From NCBI GenBank assembly GCA_963677655.1, contig OY782088.1: a DNA stretch of 64,000 bases, one strand, 5' to 3'. The notes under the pieces are model-generated. The model was not told the DNA's origin and did no database searches. It saw only the letters and a list, made by a program, of their open reading frames with translations. The position numbers were made by a program, and so were the translations under genes. Of the stretch, positions 28,313-36,892 are shown in pieces. This stretch comes from Saccharicrinis sp963677655. Its GTDB lineage: Bacteria; Bacteroidota; Bacteroidia; Bacteroidales; Marinilabiliaceae. How positions within the stretch are numbered: position 1 is the first letter of the stretch; each line of letters starts with the position of its first letter.

Positions 28313-28344
28313 TATTTTCTGATCAAGGATCATTAAATTTATTA
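28313..28344. repeat. Inverted repeat upstream of the aminotransferase gene
   Basis: AATGATCCTT (28313-28322) and AAGGATCATT (28335-28344) form a 10-bp perfect hairpin with a 12-nt loop, without a T run. It lies 35 bp before the start at 28380. It could be an operator or a leader structure. The rest of the 276-bp gap shows nothing. Confidence 0.45.
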
Positions 28345-28379
28345 ATATCATTTATTCTAAACTGAAAATTAAAAAACAG

Positions 28380-29672
28380 ATGAATCCGCAAGCACAAGAA
28401 TTAAACGAGGTAATTTTAGCTAAGAATCCTGTTGTTTACGACCTTTTAAGTGAGAAAGGAAAAAATATTTTCTTTCCTAAAAAAGGTATTTTGGGACAAA
28501 CTGCTGAAGCAAAAGGAACAAAGATTAATGCAACAATAGGCGCTGCTATCGAGGATGATGGTACGCCAATGCGTTTAGAATCTATTGCCTCAAAAATTGA
28601 TTTGGATCCATCATTATCATTCCCATATGCTCCTAGCTTTGGTCGACCAGATCTAAGAGCAAAATGGAAGGAAATGATTTACGAAAAAAATCCTGCATTA
28701 AATAATAAAAAATTAAGCTTACCAATTGTAACCAGCGCTTTAACTCATGGAATTAGTATGGCTGGATACCTTTGGATGGATGAAGGACAAGAAGTAATTG
28801 TTCCTAATTTATTTTGGGGAAATTACAATCTGGCTTTATCTAATGCCTATGGTGTTAAACTGACAAAATTTAATATTTTCAAGGACAACTGTTTTGATGT
28901 TGATTCACTTAAAGAAAGCCTGTTATCAGAAGGAGAAAAGAAAGTTATTATTTTAAACTTTCCAAATAACCCAACAGGATATACACCTACTATTGATGAA
29001 ATGAAATCAATTGTTTCAACAATTAAAGAAGCTGCTGAAGCTGGGAAAAAAATTGTAGCTATTACCGATGATGCTTACTTTGGATTGGTGTTTGAAGAAG
29101 GTATTGAAGCTCAATCTATATTTGCTTACTTGTGTGATATACATGAAAATGTTTTAGCAGTAAAAATAGATGGTGCTACTAAAGAAGATTATGTTTGGGG
29201 TTTTAGAGTTGGTTTTGTTTCTTATGGAATAAAAGGAGGATCTGACGAATTGTATCATGCCTTAGAAATGAAGACAGCAGGTGCAGTTCGTGGTAATATC
29301 TCAAATTCATCAAATTTAAGTCAATCGTTATTACTTCATGCTTTTGAATCTCCGGATTATGCAGAGCAAAAACACAGTAAATACATTATTATGAAATCTC
29401 GCTACCAAGCTATCAAAGAAGCTTTAAGCGATGAAAAATATACTGAGTATTTCACAGCTCTTCCTTATAATTCAGGATACTTCATGTGTGTTCAATTAAA
29501 AGAAGGATTGGATGGAGAAGCAATTCGCGAAATATTAATTAACAAATACAGCATTGGTATTATTAACCTTAATAACATTCTTAGAGTAGCATTCTCTGCT
29601 ATGGCAGCTTCTGATGCAAAAGAATTGTTTGAAGGCATTTACAATGCTTGTAAAGACTATGAGAATCAATAA
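28380..29672 (+). CDS. PLP-dependent aminotransferase, class I/II
   Basis: The product has 430 residues. Fold-type I motifs: LNFPNNPTGY (about 195-204), ITDDAYFGLVFEEG (Asp pairs with PLP nitrogen, Tyr with the 3'-OH) and KIDGATKEDYVWGFRVGF, where the Lys of ATK is the likely Schiff-base lysine and R of GFRVGF contacts the phosphate. It transfers an amino group between an amino acid and a 2-oxo acid. The subgroup resembles aspartate/aromatic aminotransferases, but the substrate is not certain. A terminator follows. Confidence 0.9.
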   Translation: MNPQAQELNEVILAKNPVVYDLLSEKGKNIFFPKKGILGQTAEAKGTKINATIGAAIEDDGTPMRLESIASKIDLDPSLSFPYAPSFGRPDLRAKWKEMIYEKNPALNNKKLSLPIVTSALTHGISMAGYLWMDEGQEVIVPNLFWGNYNLALSNAYGVKLTKFNIFKDNCFDVDSLKESLLSEGEKKVIILNFPNNPTGYTPTIDEMKSIVSTIKEAAEAGKKIVAITDDAYFGLVFEEGIEAQSIFAYLCDIHENVLAVKIDGATKEDYVWGFRVGFVSYGIKGGSDELYHALEMKTAGAVRGNISNSSNLSQSLLLHAFESPDYAEQKHSKYIIMKSRYQAIKEALSDEKYTEYFTALPYNSGYFMCVQLKEGLDGEAIREILINKYSIGIINLNNILRVAFSAMAASDAKELFEGIYNACKDYENQ

Positions 29673-29689
29673 CAAAAATATATTCTAGA

Positions 29690-29722
29690 GGATAACCGCA
29701 TCATACGATGCGGTTTTTTTAT
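29690..29722 (+). terminator. Intrinsic terminator of the aminotransferase gene
   Basis: AACCGCATC / GATGCGGTT hairpin with a 4-nt loop followed by T7, 20 bp after the stop. Confidence 0.88.
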
Positions 29723-29780
29723 GTCTTTTTCTTTCAAAATAAATTAAATACTTATAGCTTTAATCCATAAGCTTAAGGTT

Positions 29781-30410
29781 ATGGAAACAAAAGATCTTTA
29801 TTTAAAGGAAAGAAAAGAAGTAGCCCGCTTTATGCGAAGATTGTATAAAAAAGGGCTAACTACAAGTTTAGGCGGAAACATCAGTAAAAGAGTTGGTGAT
29901 CATTTTTTAATCACTCCTACTGAAGTTGACAAAGGAACAATAAAAGCTAAGAACATTGTTATTTTAGACAGAGATGGAAACAATTTAACAACTTGGTTAA
30001 ATCCTAGTCGCGAAACCAGTATGCATCTTCAGATTTACAAAGACCATCCAACAATTAACGCAATAGTACACTGTCATACTATTTTTGCTTCTGCATTTTC
30101 AGCTATGGATATCCCCATAAATGCGCATTTAATTGTTGAATCACGAATGATAATAAAAGATCCTGTTGTAGCTCCATACGGACTTATTGGAACTTCAGAT
30201 TTAGCTAAAAATGTAAGTGAAACATTTGCTGAGAACAAAGTACTGATAATGGAAAATCATGGTATTACAGCTATTGGTTCTAAAATGATAAAAGCATTTG
30301 ACAGAATAGAAGTACTTGAAAACGCAGCAAAAATGACATTCATTACACAGATGATGAACGAAGTTAGATCGCTTTCTGATGATCAGTTAGAACAGATAGA
30401 CAACTTGTAA
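29781..30410 (+). CDS. Class II aldolase/adducin family protein
   Basis: The product has 209 residues. SLGGNISKR is the substrate-phosphate loop (GNIS), and PSRETSMHLQIY carries the acid/base Glu region. The zinc ligands are the two His of VHCHT (about 94-96) and the His of MENHGITAIG (about 155). The family cleaves sugar phosphates (fuculose-, ribulose-phosphate) reversibly or epimerises them. The exact substrate is not determined. Its stop lies one base from the convergent kinase gene stop at 30412. Confidence 0.9.
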   Translation: METKDLYLKERKEVARFMRRLYKKGLTTSLGGNISKRVGDHFLITPTEVDKGTIKAKNIVILDRDGNNLTTWLNPSRETSMHLQIYKDHPTINAIVHCHTIFASAFSAMDIPINAHLIVESRMIIKDPVVAPYGLIGTSDLAKNVSETFAENKVLIMENHGITAIGSKMIKAFDRIEVLENAAKMTFITQMMNEVRSLSDDQLEQIDNL

Positions 30411-30411
30411 T

Positions 30412-32310
30412 TTAATTATATATAGGATGTGAAAAATAAAAGCAAGACCCTTTTCCTTGCTGGCTTTCAAGCCATATTTTTCCTCCTAATAATTCCACAA
30501 TATTTTTTGCAATAGACAATCCTAAACCGGTCCCTCCCATATCAATACTATATTGTTCTTCTTCCTTAAAGAACCTTTGAAATACCATATCAACCTTATC
30601 TTTAGGAATCCCTTTTCCGGTATCCGAAACACAGAAACTATAGTATTTTTTATCTTCACTTAATTCTACAGAAAACTTAACCTCTCCTTCGTTTGTAAAC
30701 TTAATTGCATTTTCAATAAGATTACCTAATACTTGACGAATCCTATTAAAGTCTGTAAAAATATAATTTCCAACCCCCTCTCCAATAGTATATGAAAAGC
30801 CAATATTCTTCTTCTTTACCGATTTAATTCTAATCTCAAAAACCTGATGTAAGCTCTTAAAAAGTTCTTGAATAGAAACTTTTGTTTTCTCAATTTTTAA
30901 CTGTCCTACCTGAATTTGTGAAATATCAATCAGGTCTGAAATAATATGAAGTAGTTGATTTGAATTATCTTCTATTAAATCAAGATAATTTTCTTTGTCT
31001 TCTTCATTTAAATCCTGAAATCTCAACAAGTCAACAAAACCAATAATGCCATTCATTGGAGTTCTGATTTCATGAGACATATTAGAAATAAATGATGTTT
31101 TCAACTTATCGCTTTCTTCAGCTTTTTCCTTTGCTACAGATAGCTGATGATTAATGAGCTCTATTTGCTCATTATGCTCTTGTAAAATGGTATTCTTATC
31201 CTTGAGATTTTGATTAGCCTCTTGTAATTCTTTTGTTTGTTTTCTTACTTCTCTTTTTAATTTCCTGTTAAAAAATGATATATATAGTGTAATTATAGAT
31301 ACTATAATTAATATAATTACCAGTATCTTTAAAATTAGATATAAACCATCTAACTTTTTTCCTTCATAATCTTCATATAAAAAACCATCTAAGGAATAAT
31401 CATCATCCAACATTCCTAATTGCACGTATGATTCTGCTATACTCTTCCAACGTTCTTTATTTGTATGTCCAATTTCTACAAATTTCTGAAGAATTAATTC
31501 CTCCATTTTCATAGCTTCATACATCAACACATCATAGGACAAATCTTTATTATATTTATTTTGAATAAGCCGAACAATCTCTTCTTTATGATTCATGGCA
31601 TAACTCCATCCTTTAAGACTGGCTCTTAAAAATTTTTGAACAATTTCCGGATTAGAATTTAAATAATCTTCTGAAGTGAATATACAATCACCATAAAAAT
31701 CAACTCCATAAGCATAAGGATTAATCACAACAGGCAATTGTCCCAACTGGCTTAAAACAAATGGAACATCAGTAACATATCCATCTATAACTTCATATTT
31801 TCCATCAATTAGCCCTCCTAGACGATCCCCATATGAAACTTTTTCGACTAAACTATCTAATCCCATTTTTAACAATAAGGATTTTGTTGATGTAAGAGTC
31901 CTGTTTGATATCCTTAGTTTTTTATTTTTTAAATCGTTTATGCTTGTGATCTTATATTTAGAAAGTGTTATAAAGGCTTCTGGAGAATGTTGAAAAATAG
32001 ATGCTAGTACAACAACTTTTTTACCATTATTACGGGCTACTAAAAGTCGTGGAGATTCTACACCAAACTCAGCTTTTTGATCCATTACATTATCTATAAA
32101 ATCTGATTTTCTACTACTATCTTCGTTCCCTTGTATAAAATCTATAAAAAGTCCTTCATCCTTATAAAACCCTAATTCCTGGGCTGCGTAGTAACCTGCA
32201 AACTGAAACTGATGAGTCCATTTCAATTGTAGTTTCAGTGTATCTAATTCTTCAGCTTTAATTCCCTGAACAAACAGATACAAAAAACATATAATTAAAA
32301 TTCTCCTCAT
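30412..32310 (-). CDS. Fusion of a periplasmic solute-binding domain (NMT1/THI5-like) and a sensor histidine kinase
   Basis: The product has 632 residues from ATG at 32310; a TTG at 32334 overlaps the -7 box and is rejected. A signal peptide (1-19) is followed by an NMT1/THI5-like solute-binding domain (about 20-240: LKLQWTHQFQFAGYYAAQE, the substrate mouth seen in pyrimidine-precursor binding proteins). After more periplasmic sequence come a membrane helix (about 325-345), a coiled coil, HisKA with the phospho-His in NMSHEIRTPMNG, and HATPase_c (NLIENAIKFTNEG, DTGKGIP, GGTGLGLSIAKN). A ligand bound outside would gate the kinase. No receiver domain is fused and no response regulator is adjacent. 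Binding of a thiamine-pyrimidine-like ligand is inference. Confidence 0.92.
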   Translation of the reverse strand: MRRILIICFLYLFVQGIKAEELDTLKLQLKWTHQFQFAGYYAAQELGFYKDEGLFIDFIQGNEDSSRKSDFIDNVMDQKAEFGVESPRLLVARNNGKKVVVLASIFQHSPEAFITLSKYKITSINDLKNKKLRISNRTLTSTKSLLLKMGLDSLVEKVSYGDRLGGLIDGKYEVIDGYVTDVPFVLSQLGQLPVVINPYAYGVDFYGDCIFTSEDYLNSNPEIVQKFLRASLKGWSYAMNHKEEIVRLIQNKYNKDLSYDVLMYEAMKMEELILQKFVEIGHTNKERWKSIAESYVQLGMLDDDYSLDGFLYEDYEGKKLDGLYLILKILVIILIIVSIITLYISFFNRKLKREVRKQTKELQEANQNLKDKNTILQEHNEQIELINHQLSVAKEKAEESDKLKTSFISNMSHEIRTPMNGIIGFVDLLRFQDLNEEDKENYLDLIEDNSNQLLHIISDLIDISQIQVGQLKIEKTKVSIQELFKSLHQVFEIRIKSVKKKNIGFSYTIGEGVGNYIFTDFNRIRQVLGNLIENAIKFTNEGEVKFSVELSEDKKYYSFCVSDTGKGIPKDKVDMVFQRFFKEEEQYSIDMGGTGLGLSIAKNIVELLGGKIWLESQQGKGSCFYFSHPIYN

Positions 32311-32331
32311 GGTTAATTTTCTAAATTTCAA

Positions 32332-32339
32332 CAAATATA
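32332..32339 (-). promoter_or_regulatory. Probable -7 element of the binding-domain kinase gene
   Basis: Complement TATATTTG fits TAnnTTTG, 22 bp upstream of the ATG at 32310. This supports the ATG start over the upstream TTG. No TTG at -33 is seen. Confidence 0.45.
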
Positions 32340-32369
32340 ATGCTTATTCATAAAGGCTAATAATCTATA

Positions 32370-32783
32370 CTATAAACTTGCCCATATTCTGGCTAAAGAA
32401 GCACCAGGGGCATCAATTTTCAAATCCAGAAAATACCCAAACGGAGTTTGAAAAACTTCATATTCTCCATTTTCTAAACGTTTTTGACTTGCATCAAAAA
32501 GATCAACCGTAAAATTAAATGAAGCTTTTGAATCTGATAAATGTGCAAATGAATGTAGTATAATTCTTTTGGTATTATTTTTTCTGGCTGTCCATTTTAA
32601 GTGATTAACCAGTTTTTTCTCTCTGCTTTTTAAATCTCGTTCCTCATCATCCTCTTCTACTTGAATAAAAGCAAGTATGGCATCTTTTATTTCCTGACCA
32701 CCTCCAGGTTCTTTTGCATCTTCAACATTTTTAACTCTGGGTTCATAAGCAAAACTATTCACATAAAAAACCAATACTTTCAT
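32370..32783 (-). CDS. Stand-alone threonyl-tRNA synthetase editing domain protein (archaeal type)
   Basis: The product has 137 residues. The pattern matches the archaeal Thr-tRNA synthetase N-terminal editing domain (DTD-like fold): MKVLVFYVNSFAYEPRVK at the start, a middle AFIQVEEDDE strand, HSFAHLSDSKAS (His and Ser of the editing pocket) and YEVFQTPFGYFLDLKIDAPG at the end. In archaea this domain hydrolyses Ser-tRNA(Thr). Here it is free-standing, without synthetase domains, so a trans-editing role is inferred. The family is known from some Bacteroidota, but its substrate there is not established to me. Confidence 0.85.
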   Translation of the reverse strand: MKVLVFYVNSFAYEPRVKNVEDAKEPGGGQEIKDAILAFIQVEEDDEERDLKSREKKLVNHLKWTARKNNTKRIILHSFAHLSDSKASFNFTVDLFDASQKRLENGEYEVFQTPFGYFLDLKIDAPGASLARIWASL

Positions 32784-32828
32784 TATTTATTCTTTTTCAT
32801 TCTATTTATACGAGGTAAGCATTTTAAA

Positions 32829-32864
32829 CAAAAAGCATGAAAGTTAATAACCTTCATGCTTTTG
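32829..32864 (-). terminator. Intrinsic terminator of ftcD
   Basis: AAAAGCATGAA / TTCATGCTTTT arms around an AT loop with one mismatch lie about 25 bp beyond the ftcD stop. The symmetry gives A/T runs on both strands. Confidence 0.7.
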
Positions 32865-32888
32865 ATAAATATATGAATTTTTAAACAA

Positions 32889-34580
32889 TTACGGCATTCT
32901 ATCTAAGATTTTAAGTTCCAACTCTCTTGTCTTTCGCACTATTTCCTCTCCTTGATTCAATATATCATTTGCAAACTCTTTGTCTACTATATCTTTTGCA
33001 TTTATACGAACATTCAACCAGGCACCTAACACACCTCCCCTGGCACTTATTGCTCCAACGCCTGCATCTGTAATTGAATTAGGGTTGCCTATTTCCACCA
33101 TAGCCTCCATTACTTCCATTGATTCATAGCAAAGTTTCATAGTATTAAATGGAACCAAAATAGCTTCTTTGGTGGCTTTTTCAATAGCTGTCTCTCGAAT
33201 TAATTTTTCTTCATTATTACCTTTGGGTAACTGGAATGCCTCCATTATTCCATTAAAAGCATCAGTATCTTTATCAACCATTTTTAATAGTTCATCGTGG
33301 AAATATTTTCCTTTTTCAGCCCAGTCCGAAAACTCATCTGTTCTATGGTCCCACCCTCTTTTATGCGAAGACAAGTTTGCAACCATAGTACCAAGTGCTG
33401 CCCCTATTGATCCCAGGTATGCAGATACAGATCCACCTCCAGGAGCAGGAGATTCGCTGGCTGTTTCAAAAACAAAATCAGTTAAAGAAAGATCAACTAA
33501 CTTTTTTTTTCCTTTTGAAGATTCTTTTTCCAGAATGTATTCTATAATCTTTTTTTCAGGATCAAATGGATATAACTCATCCAATCCTAAAGATTTAACT
33601 GCAATTTTGATTAATTCTTTATCTGAAATACCTGTTGATCTGTTTTGTTTTTTTAAGAAATATTTACCGGCATCCAACATTGCATTTAAAGGAACTACTC
33701 CTACCAGTTCAGAGCCGGTTACTCTTAAGCCATGGTGAGTTGCTCTTTCACAAGCTACATCAAAGGCTTTATGCATACTTGTAACCGAAATATCAGTTAA
33801 ATTCAACGAGAGTTGAGCTATTCCATACTCTTCAATAAACCAACCAATACCTTTAACCGACTTCAATAGACCTGGTTCATTGACAGGGTTTCCATTTGAA
33901 TCTTTAATTATTTTACCCGTTAATTTATCTCCTTCTCTTTTTACTCTTCCTCTTTCCCTGATATCAAAAGCAACAGTATTTGCTCTTCGAGTACTAGTTG
34001 TATTAAGATTAACATTATAAGCAATTAAAAAATTACGTGCTCCTACTGCTGTTGCTCCACTTTTTTGAACCTCTTCATCCCAGATGTCGGGACCATAATC
34101 CGGTTTCCATTCTATTGAGGTAATTCTATCATGCAATGCCTCATACTCCCCTTTTCTACATTCTGCTAAATTTTTACGATTAGGTTTCTTTGCTGCAGAT
34201 TCGTAGCAAAAAATAGGAATTTTTAGTTCCTGCCCTATTCTTGCGGCCAGTTTATTGGCATAAACAACAACTTCTTCCATTGTAATATTTGAAACAGGAA
34301 CTAAAGGACAAACATCTGTAGCACCAAATCTTGGATGTGCACCTTTATGTCCACGCATATCAATTAACTCTTTTGCTTTTTTTACAGCCTGAAATGCAGC
34401 TTCTACAACTTCGTCCGGAGTCCCTACAAATGTTACAACAGTTCTGTTTGTAGCTTTACCTGGATCAACATCAATTAAACTAACACCTTCAATCTTTTTT
34501 ATTTCGGATGTAATTTGATTGATAACATTCATATCACGTCCTTCACTAAAATTCGGAACACACTCAATTAATTGTTGCAT
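32889..34580 (-). CDS. ftcD: Bifunctional glutamate formimidoyltransferase / formimidoyl-THF cyclodeaminase
   Basis: The product has 563 residues, close to the mammalian FTCD length. The N-terminal formiminotransferase (about 1-325: LIECVPNFSEGRD, DVDPGKATNRTVVTFVG, MRGHKGAHPRFGATDVCPL) moves formimino from formiminoglutamate to THF. The C-terminal cyclodeaminase (about 360-555: FVFETASESPAPGGGSVSAY) releases ammonia to give methenyl-THF. It is the last step of histidine breakdown into the folate pool. The usual hut neighbours are not visible in this window. Confidence 0.96.
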   Translation of the reverse strand: MQQLIECVPNFSEGRDMNVINQITSEIKKIEGVSLIDVDPGKATNRTVVTFVGTPDEVVEAAFQAVKKAKELIDMRGHKGAHPRFGATDVCPLVPVSNITMEEVVVYANKLAARIGQELKIPIFCYESAAKKPNRKNLAECRKGEYEALHDRITSIEWKPDYGPDIWDEEVQKSGATAVGARNFLIAYNVNLNTTSTRRANTVAFDIRERGRVKREGDKLTGKIIKDSNGNPVNEPGLLKSVKGIGWFIEEYGIAQLSLNLTDISVTSMHKAFDVACERATHHGLRVTGSELVGVVPLNAMLDAGKYFLKKQNRSTGISDKELIKIAVKSLGLDELYPFDPEKKIIEYILEKESSKGKKKLVDLSLTDFVFETASESPAPGGGSVSAYLGSIGAALGTMVANLSSHKRGWDHRTDEFSDWAEKGKYFHDELLKMVDKDTDAFNGIMEAFQLPKGNNEEKLIRETAIEKATKEAILVPFNTMKLCYESMEVMEAMVEIGNPNSITDAGVGAISARGGVLGAWLNVRINAKDIVDKEFANDILNQGEEIVRKTRELELKILDRMP

Positions 34581-34744
34581 AGTATTATCTATTTAAGCAA
34601 ATATTCAAAAACTACAAGATATTGCAACAAATAGTATTACTAAATGATATGCATCAGCTATTAAGTATGATTTATATACAACAATCTACCCCACTCTTAA
34701 ATGTTAAAAAATGATAAAATATCAACCTATAACAAAAAAAGCAT

Positions 34745-34773
34745 TGACAAGGAATAAAATGCGTTGTAATTTG
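34745..34773 (+). promoter_or_regulatory. Promoter of the candidate RNA at 34780-34897
   Basis: TTGACA at 34745-34750 and TAATTTG at 34767-34773 (TTG to TA spacer 19 bp). The -7 half lacks one base of TAnnTTTG, but the -33 half is strong. Confidence 0.45.
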
Positions 34774-34779
34774 TAGTTG

Positions 34780-34897
34780 ATAAAAATGCTCTCCTGGTCC
34801 CCAATAATAGGAACATTCAAAATGTGTGTGAGGTTTAGGTTAGTTTTTTTAGAATGTTTCCGCATGCCTGTCTAATCTCAGACAGGCTTTCTTTTTT
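34780..34897 (+). ncRNA. Candidate structured small RNA upstream of the DEAD-box gene
   Basis: A promoter-like element (34745-34773) is followed by about 118 nt with no ORF. GGAACATTC (34810-34818) pairs with GAATGTTTCC (34852-34861), nine pairs with one bulge, closing a 33-nt loop. A perfect terminator GCCTGTCT / AGACAGGC (34866-34873 and 34880-34887) with a T-rich tail follows. It is not SRP RNA (no GGAAGGAAGCA core) and is too short for tmRNA. A 6S-like role is possible but not shown. It could also be a long leader, but it ends in its own terminator 175 bp before the next gene. Confidence 0.5.
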
Positions 34898-35039
34898 ATA
34901 CGCCTCATGTTCTTTCGATCCCTTTTTTTATTTCCATAATAACTATATCTACAGACTAGCATTATATAATTGATTAAAAATAAAAGTATTCATAACATAC
35001 TTAAAATAGTTAAAAATTAGTAGTATACAGGAAAACAAC

Positions 35040-35047
35040 TATTTTTG
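35040..35047 (+). promoter_or_regulatory. Probable -7 element of the DEAD-box helicase gene
   Basis: TATTTTTG followed by CAC lies 24 bp before the ATG at 35072. No TTG at -33. Its position shows that the in-frame TTG at 35045 is part of the promoter and not the start codon. Confidence 0.45.
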
Positions 35048-35071
35048 CACAAAATTAAAATCATAGAGATA

Positions 35072-36193
35072 ATGCAGTTTGAAAAATTAGGAGTTGATAA
35101 GAAGTTCTGTAAAGCTATTAAAGAAATCAAAATTATTGAACCAACAGAGATTCAAGCACAAGTAATCCCTGCTTTAATACAAAATAATACTGATTTAGTA
35201 GCTCAGGCTCAAACAGGAACAGGTAAAACTGCAGCCTATGGTTTACCTTTGCTACACCGAATTAATCCAAAGAAAAAAGCAGTACAAGGTTTAATTTTAT
35301 GTCCAACAAGAGAATTAGGTCAACAAATAGCTAAGCAACTTTTTAAGTTTACTAAGTATTCAGAAAAGATATTTACAGAAGCTGTTTTTGGTGGCCAACA
35401 AATAGAAAGACAAATAAGCGCCTTAAGAAGACCAACTCATATAATTGTTGCTACTCCAGGGAGACTAATTGAATTAATACAACGTAAAGCTGTTAACCTT
35501 GATCAGGTATCTACGGTAATCCTTGACGAAGCAGATGAAATGCTTAGTATGGGTTTTAAAAAAGAACTGGATCAGATTCTTAAACACCTTAATAAAATTG
35601 ACAATAAATGGTTATTTTCAGCCACCATGCCTGATGGAATTAAGAAAATTGTTAATAATCACCTTTCTAAAAATGCAATTAGAATAGAGGTTAGTAAAAA
35701 AAGTATTGTTAACAAAAATATCGACCATCAGTTTTTAATTTGTGAAGAAGCTGAGAAACTAAATATCCTTTTACAAATTCTTAAAATGGAAAAAGGAAAC
35801 AGAGGTATTGTTTTTTGTAAAACGAAAGTTGCAGCTACAACATTAGCAAAACAACTGAATGCAAAAAACATTAAGACCGATGCTATTCAAGGAGATTTAA
35901 AACAAATAGAAAGAGATAAGATAATGCGTAGCTTCAAAAAAGGAGATATGCAAATTTTAGTAGCAACAGATCTTGCAGCAAGAGGAATTGATATTGAAGG
36001 TCTTTCTTTTGTAATTCATTACCAATTACCCGATAAAGATGAGTATTATACTCACCGTAGTGGAAGAACTGCCAGAGCTGGTAAAAAAGGTTATTCATTA
36101 GCTTTAATTACATCAAAAGAGATTAAGTCTGTAAGACATTTTGAAAAAGCATTAAAAATAAGCTTTAAACAAATCAGAAGATCTAAAAATTAA
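35072..36193 (+). CDS. DEAD-box ATP-dependent RNA helicase
   Basis: The product has 373 residues from the ATG at 35072. Q motif and motif I AQTGTGKTAAYGLPL, Ia PTRELGQQ, Ib TPGRL, motif II DEADEML, motif III FSATMP, IV IVFCKTK, V TDLAARGIDI and VI HRSGRTARAGKKG are all present. It ends soon after the helicase core, without the basic C-terminal tail of many RhlE-type proteins. It remodels RNA duplexes (ribosome assembly, mRNA decay or cold response). It is followed 23 bp later by a small cysteine-rich gene. Confidence 0.95.
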   Translation: MQFEKLGVDKKFCKAIKEIKIIEPTEIQAQVIPALIQNNTDLVAQAQTGTGKTAAYGLPLLHRINPKKKAVQGLILCPTRELGQQIAKQLFKFTKYSEKIFTEAVFGGQQIERQISALRRPTHIIVATPGRLIELIQRKAVNLDQVSTVILDEADEMLSMGFKKELDQILKHLNKIDNKWLFSATMPDGIKKIVNNHLSKNAIRIEVSKKSIVNKNIDHQFLICEEAEKLNILLQILKMEKGNRGIVFCKTKVAATTLAKQLNAKNIKTDAIQGDLKQIERDKIMRSFKKGDMQILVATDLAARGIDIEGLSFVIHYQLPDKDEYYTHRSGRTARAGKKGYSLALITSKEIKSVRHFEKALKISFKQIRRSKN

Positions 36194-36216
36194 TATCTAA
36201 AAGTATTCTAAAAGGG

Positions 36217-36558
36217 ATGAAAATTCAACTTGCAGAAAAACTTTATCATGGTGAAGAAGGCTATAATTGTGCACAAGCTATTTTAAAAGCCTTCCAACCT
36301 GAATATAACGTCAGCGAACATAGTATAGCCAAAGCCTCAGAAAAAGGAACAGGAAAGGCTGAAAATGGATTATGCGGAGCGCTATATGCTGCTCACTATC
36401 TATTAAAAGAACATACAATCATTGGTGAAATTAATCAGGAATTTATGCTTAAAGGTGGAAGTTTAGCATGTAAAGAGATACGAAAAAACAGGAAGCTAAG
36501 CTGTAAGGATTGTGTTAAATTAGCAGCTCACAATATCCAAAAACATCTCTCTAAATAA
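36217..36558 (+). CDS. C_GCAxxG_C_C family redox-type protein
   Basis: The product has 113 residues. The cysteine pattern YNCAQAIL (C19), ENGLCGALYAAHYLL and later GGSLACKEIRKNRKLSCKDCVKLAA corresponds to the C_GCAxxG_C_C family of small helical, probably redox or metal-related proteins. The Ala of GCA is kept only in part (LCGAL). The function is unknown. It lies just downstream of the DEAD-box gene on the same strand. Confidence 0.82.
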   Translation: MKIQLAEKLYHGEEGYNCAQAILKAFQPEYNVSEHSIAKASEKGTGKAENGLCGALYAAHYLLKEHTIIGEINQEFMLKGGSLACKEIRKNRKLSCKDCVKLAAHNIQKHLSK

Positions 36559-36685
36559 AAATAACTACCGATTCTTAAATAAAATTAAGAATCTAACAGT
36601 TACAAAATCCTCCTATACTTAATGGATCATGCATAACATTTGGGTCTGCTAAAAAAAAGTGATTATGTTGCTGCTAAATAGAAAA

Positions 36686-36892
36686 GAGGCTGAAAGCCTA
36701 TAACATCACAACAAGGTGGAAACGCCCCTTGTTTTTGTCTTCAGGAAAATATCAGGCTGAAAGTCTGCAACTACCTCCAATAATATTTTGTAGATTTGAA
36801 TGTAATAAAAATGTTTCAGACTTACAGCCTGAACTTACAAGATATATGTACTTGGGACGATGTCCCAAGTTTCGATGTATAAGGCTTTCAGC
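36686..36892. repeat. REP-like cluster of inverted repeats
   Basis: Several hairpin units share one core. AGGCTGAAAGCCT is at 36687-36699. CAGGCTGAAAGTCTG at 36753-36767 has an inverted mate CAGACTTACAGCCTG at 36817-36831. AAGGCTTTCAGC at 36881-36892 is the inverted mate of the first unit. Between them are hairpin ACAAGG/CCTTGT (36711-36732) and the perfect palindrome CTTGGGACgatGTCCCAAG (36851-36869). The nested symmetry resembles the REP/BIME sequences linked to RAYT transposases in Bacteroidota. No RAYT gene is in this window. An ORF that runs through it has no coding character. Confidence 0.6.

Noticed and set aside
32311..32334. TTG start for the binding-domain kinase
   Set aside because: Lies in the -7 element; ATG at 32310 begins a clean signal peptide.
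34780..34897. SRP RNA or tmRNA
   Set aside because: No GGAAGGAAGCA-type core and no tRNA-like ends; length does not fit tmRNA.
35045..35071. TTG start for the DEAD-box helicase
   Set aside because: The TTG is part of the -7 promoter element TATTTTTG; the ATG at 35072 gives a normal N-terminus.
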